Assembly: GCA_914767715.1 (NCBI GenBank)
Contig: OU612066.1
Span: 26,510,283 to 26,574,282 of the forward strand
Length of the DNA: 64,000 nucleotides
Direction of reading: 5' to 3'
Origin: Membranipora membranacea
Taxonomy: Eukaryota > Bryozoa > Gymnolaemata > Cheilostomatida > Membraniporidae
Below the pieces are notes generated by a model that saw only the letters and a list, made by a program, of their open reading frames with translations, was not told where the DNA came from and made no database searches. This document shows positions 61,101 to 64,000 of the stretch, piece by piece. Numbering within the stretch: the stretch's first letter is position 1; each line of letters opens with the position of its first letter. Position numbers and translations under genes: made by a program.

Positions 61101-64000
61101 TTGGTCCTGATAGCAGTATTGGTCAGGGAGAATGAGACTGCCCCTGTATGAATTTATAATCAATATTAGCTAAGATTTACAACAGAACATAACTCTTGCT
61201 ATCGGTTCATCACGGATTGGAAAGAGTAGCCACCAGAGCAGGCGACCAATCAACTGGCTTCCGAATTCTGAAACTCAATTTTGCAGAGATCAGCTTATGC
61301 CTCAACGCTGCACATGCGCCGAATGAGCGCAATGGCTAATCAAACGATATTATGGTACAAGTTCAGGGAGCTTTATTTATACGCTTCATAGCTTGGTCCA
61401 TAACCCGGAATTATTCTACTAATCCGAATTCAAATAGAAGCTTAACAATTCTGTGTACTGAGATAACATCTTAATTCATCTTATTTGTAGGATGAGTGTA
61501 GTTTTGTGAGCCTCCGAGATATTCATAGACTGCTGGATGTAGCTAACTGGTTCTACATGCAGAGGGATCACCTGTTCCCTGCTATGGATGAGCTAAAGAT
61601 GAGGAAGGAAAATCCAAATATGCATCTGGAGTCATTACAGTCCTCAGCTGTATTTGATGATGAATCTATGTCTACATTGATGGACGGCAGACCACAGACC
61701 GATTATAAGGTATGTCTTCATAATAAGTGATCACAATACATTTTTAACTATGTGTCACTTCCAATCTAGCACCTTTCCCACGTTTTTTCAACCAAAAAGT
61801 ATACAAGAAGGGTATTATTATTTTGTAAAGTTAAGTAATTCACTGTATTCTCCATATCTGAAATAGCATGATTAGGTCTCTTTTATCAAACAAAGAATAG
61901 CCAGTCTCTAGAAGCATTCAAGAAATGCCCGAATCATCGATGTTGGCATTTTGTTACCGTTTGCAGTTCTGTAAAACACCATTTCCCAGACTATATTTTT
62001 CATGCTAGTAGGGACAGCCAATCAGATTAAAGGTTGTATTGATATTTCCGTTCCATGAAAAGAGTTTATTTTAGTGACTGTATATTATTTGGGTAGAACA
62101 AGCCCAGTGATAAATACTATCCGGTAACTACCAACTTCATCACTCAACGCCTTAATATATCCACTCACCAGCTCAATCAACTTTATCATCTTGAAAACAA
62201 CATCCTCATTTGTTTCTAGAAAGAATTTTGTGCACGGTGCTTGGCGCTTGCTTTGGGAGTCTGCTACCTAGCTAGACTAGAGGACCAGACCAGAGAAGAT
62301 TTCCTAACATTTGTTGGGGGAAAATTAGAGAGGATGATATTTGCCACCCAGTACGGAAGAGATGGCAAGAAATTCCTCACTGATCAACTTGAGTTGTAAG
62401 TGATAAATAGAAATAACCCAATGTGTGTCGTTTTGGAAACTTTTGAAACATGAACACTGGTTTTAATCAGCTTGTTGAAAGAGTCATAACCAAACATAAG
62501 AATATGACAAATAAATATACTCATAGTTAATATTGTTGATAATAATATATCAGCTGTGTACTATTTATATGGATATGCCCTCTGGTTGTGTTGATCAATT
62601 AGTGTGCTAAATAAAAGGCAACATCATAACGCAAAAATAAAGTGACCAAACCATGAGTGTTGTAGAAGGTTTTGAAGTTTTTACAACAGGATAATAAGTT
62701 GGGGTTGGAGGATATTTGAACCACTTGGAGCAATTGGAAGTGTACGCTCTTATAGCTTCAATGCTCAAAGTTGTGGGTGAAATCTATCTTCTGCCCGTAC
62801 TGTATTTTGCAGCTGCCAGGACTTGTTTGTGAGGGAAGTTATTGATGAAGAGATGCATAAGAACATAGCTAAAAACAGAGCTCTGAAAGAGAACGTATTC
62901 ATGATGATCGTCTGCATTGAGAATAGGATTCCCCTCTTCCTTGTGGGAAAACCAGGCAGCTCAAAATCTCTCTCTAAAGCCATGATTATGGACTCTATGA
63001 AAGGGACGGCTTCAAAGAGTGATTTCTTCAAGAGAATGAAACAAGTTAGTTTTAATCTCTGCTTCCCTGTCTTCTTTTATCTCCACCTGTATATTGGTTT
63101 AATACAAATCTGAATTGACTCTTAATTACGTAATACCACAAATTAATGGAGAGTCTTGCACAGTTTGGATATTTTCAGTTGTTCTAGCTCAGACAAATTA
63201 TAATATTTTTTCTCTTCCAGACATACATGCTGTCCTTCCAGTGTAGTAGACACGCTACACCAGCAGGTATTGTAGGCGTGTTCAACCAGTGCGCCAACTT
63301 CCAAAAAGAGCTAGACCTGGACACCTTTGTCTCTGTCGTAGTTCTTGATGAAGTCGGATTAGCTGAAGACTCTGAGAACATGCCACTCAAGGTTTGTGCC
63401 ATATTATCATGTCTATTTCAATGAGATTTTGACTTCTTTAATCAGAATTCATAATCTTGAATTCAATTGAATGGCATAGCAGGCATACCCAATCTATGGC
63501 TACGCCGCTAGCCTATTCAACACACTGGGAATACATGTAATGAAGGTAGTCAATCAATTTTGCAAAATGATCAGTATCCACATGATGGTTTGTTTTTTAG
63601 ACACTGCATCCTCTTCTAGAAGATGGCTGTGAAGGAAACACAAAACCAGAGCCGTGGATGAAATGTGCTTTCATCGGAATCTCTAACTGGGCCCTGGATC
63701 CAGCTAAGATGAACCGTGGTATCTTTGTACAGAGAGGAACACCTAAAGATGATGAGCTACAACAGATCGCTAAGTATGCGCACAATTCATTTATGATTAT
63801 AGAAAGGTTGAAAAAAGTACCGCTTCTTTTTGTTCATTTCTTAATAGATAGGGCCTGCCTTAGCCTTGCCACACGGCCACGGTTTTTTGGAATTCCAAAA
63901 AATAAAATAAAAAACAGGTCCCCGTGACAAGGCTATGCCTGCATAGTTCAAATCAAGGCATACATATCCTTTGGTTTTATATGACTGATATTTGTGTTAC
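25936..64000 (+). CDS. RNF213: RNF213 orthologue (mysterin), giant AAA+ E3 ubiquitin ligase, 3' incomplete
   Basis: I chained 57 exons with unbroken phase: 25936-26143, 26552-27092, 27394-27467, 27718-28129, 29141-29211, 29651-30589, 30897-30986, 31331-31662, 31865-31968, 32678-32827, 33006-33133, 33259-33312, 33557-33870, 34066-34331, 34634-34849, 35247-35454, 35768-35832, 36435-36696, 37038-37136, 37304-37423, 38090-38258, 38424-38732, 38959-39237, 39384-39628, 40402-40552, 41329-41546, 41662-41820, 42813-43010, 43227-43486, 43686-43788, 43908-44163, 44526-44655, 44926-45050, 45200-45286, 45533-45639, 46034-46198, 46648-46805, 47182-47360, 47763-47956, 48636-48735, 48965-49166, 49489-49657, 50224-50280, 50580-50721, 51014-51146, 51258-51440, 51616-51742, 52152-52268, 52634-52791, 53137-53219, 53415-53587, 54125-54226, 61491-61709, 62220-62395, 62813-63044, 63221-63391, 63601-63773. 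This gives about 3,620 codons. Identity rests on long colinear matches to vertebrate RNF213, for example MGETGCGKTKLIEF, VGKPGSSKSLSKA, VVVLDEVGLAEDS and ISNWALDPAKMNRGIFV. Known RNF213 ubiquitylates bacterial LPS and acts on lipid droplets and in innate defence; the RING and E3 shell lie beyond this window. Confidence 0.96.
28130..29140 (+). other. RNF213 intron 4
   Basis: About 1 kb of AT-rich intron bounded by GTAAGA and TTTACAG. No open frame with coding character and no clear element was seen in it. Confidence 0.5.
29141..31968 (+). CDS. RNF213: RNF213 exons 5-9: disordered linker
   Basis: Exon 6 (29651-30589) is the longest exon, 313 codons, charged and Ser/Gly/Asp-rich, containing basic KTRRTS-type motifs and PSIPFVPPVPPTH. 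Exon 8 (31331-31662) reads VDAQLLNVFLSHKKALDEIK and continues with many Lys/Arg; it is predicted helical and is likely the start of an ordered part. The region accounts for much of the extra N-terminal length relative to vertebrate RNF213. Confidence 0.8.
32489..32521. mobile_element. palindromic mini-MITE in RNF213 intron 9
   Basis: Ends CATAGACT...AGTCTATG around an AT-rich core, flanked by GTTCAAAC and GTTTAAAG (6 of 8 identical). Same family as the element at 16566. Confidence 0.55.
32678..33870 (+). CDS. RNF213: RNF213 exons 10-13: CBM20-like carbohydrate-binding domain
   Basis: The peptide reads KRVIFRVLLPNHVED, SNVFSGWRFYNLLNLRKG, NDGIWSGHLDVSDHVKVIAY, EKWLASKYGTDCSYAI and VTNVYDGTLVYDET. 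Its order of a beta-strand, W-containing loop and YKYVI/AYSYGI-type strand parallels the CBM20 starch-binding domain reported in the N-terminal arm of vertebrate RNF213. Exon 12 (33259-33312) is only 54 bp with a weak donor (GTTCAC), but its phase fits both neighbours. Confidence 0.7.
34066..39628 (+). CDS. RNF213: RNF213 exons 14-24: N-terminal helical stalk
   Basis: Eleven exons of all-helical, leucine-rich sequence, such as VLTRFLIQCADTLYNRLESI, DLWIRLIPLMHCLTPGRY and KWKEWGVWLKPFFEVDYI. Exon 24 (39384-39628) ends with a stretch aligning with the vertebrate segment around 'LGLNGDF' (here FNLQGDFTDMEQI). In the vertebrate structure this part forms the elongated stalk before the dynein-like core. 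Exon 15 ends at a GTATGT donor inside a longer open frame; this donor, not the stop, gives the right phase for exon 16. Confidence 0.8.
35905..36345. mobile_element. long inverted-repeat element, copy 1, RNF213 intron 17
   Basis: Left arm starts near GGAGTTGTCCTCTCTCCAGT; the right arm is its inverse, ending ...GTAGAGAGGACACC. Arms of about 140-160 bp include ...AAAGAGCTGAA and TCTTGAAAAC-type blocks. A second copy of the family is in intron 24. Confidence 0.7.
39905..40375. mobile_element. long inverted-repeat element, copy 2, RNF213 intron 24
   Basis: Same family as the intron 17 element: the arms read CGGAGTTGTCCTCTCTCCAG and the inverse. Similarity may extend outward to CAGTTTTC...AGCTC on both sides. 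No protein coding capacity. Confidence 0.75.
40402..46805 (+). CDS. RNF213: RNF213 exons 25-37: linker region with a UBA-like segment
   Basis: Strong colinear matches to vertebrate RNF213 include FVDLANTTLGEDDLAA, SARELDWLKKVKSHFGSVE with ATAINQTGVYEV, and LNFFTTEQLVVLRKELG. Exon 31 (43908-44163) contains VYELMDDLECSQEMAVLALV continuing ELGD at residues about 2303-2332, which looks like a ubiquitin-associated (UBA) helix bundle: a short three-helix pattern with acidic loop. The equivalent vertebrate position has a similar helical segment. Exons 35-36 match the vertebrate YDEVLLCTPATTFEEV neighbourhood (here RNEVLICTKNTRHEEVEIFL). Confidence 0.85.
40861..40883. mobile_element. 23-bp CATAGA palindrome
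   Basis: CATAGACA...TGTCTATG with a short spacer, flanked by GTCACAAC and GTCATACT; a minimal member of the mini-MITE family. Confidence 0.4.
40944..41018 (-). other. tRNA-derived sequence (B box) inside the intron 25 MITE
   Basis: On the minus strand a canonical B box (GGTTCGATTCC) follows an A-box-like TGGCGTGGTAG at the right distance. The acceptor and T stems do not close properly, so it is a tRNA relic or SINE head, not a functional tRNA gene. Confidence 0.45.
41046..41070. mobile_element. CATAGA palindrome with 8-bp TSD
   Basis: CATAGAGTTATT / AATAACTCTATG flanked on both sides by GTTACACA. Mini-MITE family member nested in the intron 25 MITE. Confidence 0.55.
41903..42662. mobile_element. 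TTAA-flanked MITE with ~95-bp TIRs, RNF213 intron 27
   Basis: Ends are GGTAGAGACAC... and the inverse ...GTGTCTCTACC, with TTAA exactly outside each (41899-41902 and 42663-42666). The arms match over about 95 bp with few differences. Internal DNA has no coding potential. Fits a piggyBac/Kolobok-type non-autonomous element. Confidence 0.85.
47182..50721 (+). CDS. RNF213: RNF213 exons 38-44: first ATP-binding AAA module (AAA2-like)
   Basis: Exon 38 encodes IRSQRAGVGKSLQRDNL, a Walker A motif with Lys at about residue 2606, matching the vertebrate SERAGVGKSL. Exons 39-44 follow colinearly: IAHEVDQGVDNFLFNLIILG, NHCGLTRPSWSELRHYVYFL, FVTTFMFRMAGDFATRS and KRTWESVNNPYLFFNEDG. I see no canonical DE Walker B, as expected for a module that binds but does not hydrolyse ATP. 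Confidence 0.88.
49754..50060. mobile_element. short inverted-repeat element, RNF213 intron 42
   Basis: Arms of about 100 bp: GTGATTGTGAGGGAATCAGG at the left and the inverse of GTGATTGTGAAGGAATCAGG at the right, then both continue GTTCTCAGTCTAAT and CTGCTATAAGGTT. Outer bases are TTAG on the left and TTAA on the right, so a TTAA duplication with one mutation is possible. Confidence 0.75.
51014..54226 (+). CDS. RNF213: RNF213 exons 45-52: catalytic AAA3 module
   Basis: Walker A is PVIIMGETGCGKTKL (Lys about residue 3059). Walker B is YTLLFLDEANTTEA (Glu about 3137), and a sensor-1-like segment is IIAACNPYR. IPMRHLVYRVQPLPQSLLPL and VWDFGTL follow as in vertebrates. The corresponding human Lys and Glu are required for ATP hydrolysis, so this module should be active. 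Exon 48 (52152-52268) inserts more residues between Walker A and B than the human protein has. Confidence 0.93.
53790..53991. mobile_element. foldback element, RNF213 intron 51
   Basis: Inverted arms of about 60 bp starting GTCACCTAATGAGCAAATA and ending with its inverse, with a 70-bp unique centre. Confidence 0.7.
54496..56958 (-). CDS. NHL-repeat / mucin-stalk single-pass receptor, nested antisense in RNF213
   Basis: Three exons: 56894-56958 (signal peptide MRVFSVSLVVWLSTLNI), 55552-56561 and 54496-55235, giving 604 residues. The ectodomain has NHL-type beta-propeller motifs: GVLNGHTLGRITENNTIEFI, ILVVDSGNHCIRSIDLA with HTFSGFC, and EVYLTDKNAIRHITIDTK. Residues about 359-471 are a Ser/Thr-rich stalk likely to be O-glycosylated. 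A membrane helix follows at about 472-495 (IISSISALLVSGAIIMIVML). The tail of about 110 residues carries acidic and tyrosine motifs: DDTYYRVVVDDDAGHYYSRP, HEYEEPQSP, FNGYVLNPECVEPES. Phases at both introns fit. Likely a cell-surface receptor with phosphotyrosine signalling; ligand unknown. Confidence 0.85.
57652..57856. repeat. perfect inverted repeat, 98-bp arms, 9-bp loop
   Basis: The right arm is the 3' end of the distal receptor copy, including its stop codon; the left arm is its exact complement. Centre TATAGTAAG. No mismatch was found, which marks a very recent inverted duplication or an active foldback. Confidence 0.9.
57846..60587 (-). pseudogene. paralogous NHL-repeat receptor, frame-disrupted second copy
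   Basis: Colinear with the neighbouring 604-residue receptor: a start-like MRALLVIGMII at 60587, propeller exon 58920-59964, stalk exon from 58604, and membrane-plus-tail frame ending at 57846. Defects: the exon 1 donor is not where the paralogue has it (AT-AA instead of AG-GT), and the propeller exon shifts frame near 59108-59130 (after GWFRTPPQT). The stalk frame also ends in a stop at about 58378 while the tail continues in another frame; a 112-bp intron (GTAACA...CAGAAG) could bridge this last one. The tail keeps the same motifs (DDTYYKPVLVDDDEGHYYSK, HQYEEPESP, FNGYVVDPECAEPES). Recent pseudogene or sequence errors; conserved residues argue the decay is young. Confidence 0.7.
60157..60230 (-). 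other. tRNA-like relic in the first intron of the distal receptor copy
   Basis: On the minus strand GGTTCAAATCC at 60166-60176 matches a pol III B box and lies in GCCCGGGTTCAAATCCCACT. The A box is poor and no acceptor stem closes, so it is not called a tRNA gene. Confidence 0.35.
60588..61490. other. end of RNF213 intron 52, no gene seen
   Basis: Contains short stretches similar to the region upstream of the proximal receptor copy (TTCCCTGTTTGTTTTGCGTC versus TTCCTTATTTGTTTTTCGTC near 57093), the upstream end of the duplicated block. Nothing else recognised. Confidence 0.5.
61491..63773 (+). CDS. RNF213: RNF213 exons 53-57: catalytic AAA4 module, leaving the window
   Basis: DECSFVSLRDIHRLL opens exon 53. 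Walker A is PLFLVGKPGSSKSLSKA (Lys about residue 3480) and Walker B is VSVVVLDEVGLAEDS (Glu about 3550), separated by 70 residues as in human. Exon 57 ends ISNWALDPAKMNRGIFVQRG followed by TPKDDELQQIA at a GTATGC donor. The remaining AAA modules, RING and E3 shell are not in the window. Confidence 0.93.

Larger units (their letters stand above)
54227..61490 (+). other. RNF213 intron 52, 7.26 kb, host of nested genes
   Basis: The largest intron of the gene by far, bounded by a GTAATC donor and a TTATTTGTAG acceptor. It contains two antisense receptor units (about 54480-57450 and 57830-60900). Their coding parts, flanks and short upstream sequences are similar, so the unit was duplicated as a block of about 3 kb. 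Confidence 0.85.

Overview
The window is eukaryotic and metazoan. Genes are split by GT-AG introns, DNA is AT-rich, and the introns and intergenic gaps are full of small inverted-repeat elements. The mix of genes fits an early-branching marine animal: an RNF213 orthologue, a TspanC8 tetraspanin, a protein with a TIR-like domain plus a kinesin-light-chain-type TPR array, and NHL-repeat membrane receptors. A sponge is my best guess; this is an inference from gene content, not proof.

Layout. 1-2175 (+): last four visible exons of a basic, low-complexity, probably nuclear protein, with a 15-bp minisatellite in one intron. 2224-5060: a 13-bp minisatellite and unremarkable intergenic DNA. 5069-7141 (-): single-exon TIR-like/TPR protein with nearly identical 126-bp repeats. 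7347-9400: two orphan exon candidates and dispersed repeats. 9780-11720: a 1.94-kb non-autonomous transposon with a perfect 6-bp target duplication. 11900-17770 (+): a partly decayed, repeatedly duplicated gene encoding a membrane protein. One exon copy is broken by an insertion carrying two U2-snRNA-like 5' ends. 19081-24629 (-): a complete six-exon tetraspanin of the TSPAN33/TspanC8 type.

25936-64000 (+): RNF213. I could chain 57 exons with consistent splice phase, giving about 3,620 codons. They run from an N-terminal zinc ribbon through a disordered region, a CBM20-like domain, the stalk and linker, to AAA modules with intact Walker motifs (residues about K2606, K3059/E3137, K3480/E3550). 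The gene leaves the window before its RING/E3 module. Its largest intron (54227-61490) holds, on the opposite strand, a tandem pair of NHL-repeat/mucin-stalk/single-pass receptors with tyrosine-rich tails. The proximal copy looks intact (604 aa); the distal copy carries at least one frame break, and a perfect 98-bp-arm hairpin sits at its 3' end. Other RNF213 introns carry MITE-like elements, two of them flanked by TTAA.

The genes do not form an operon. The only structural coupling is the antisense nesting of the receptor pair inside RNF213.
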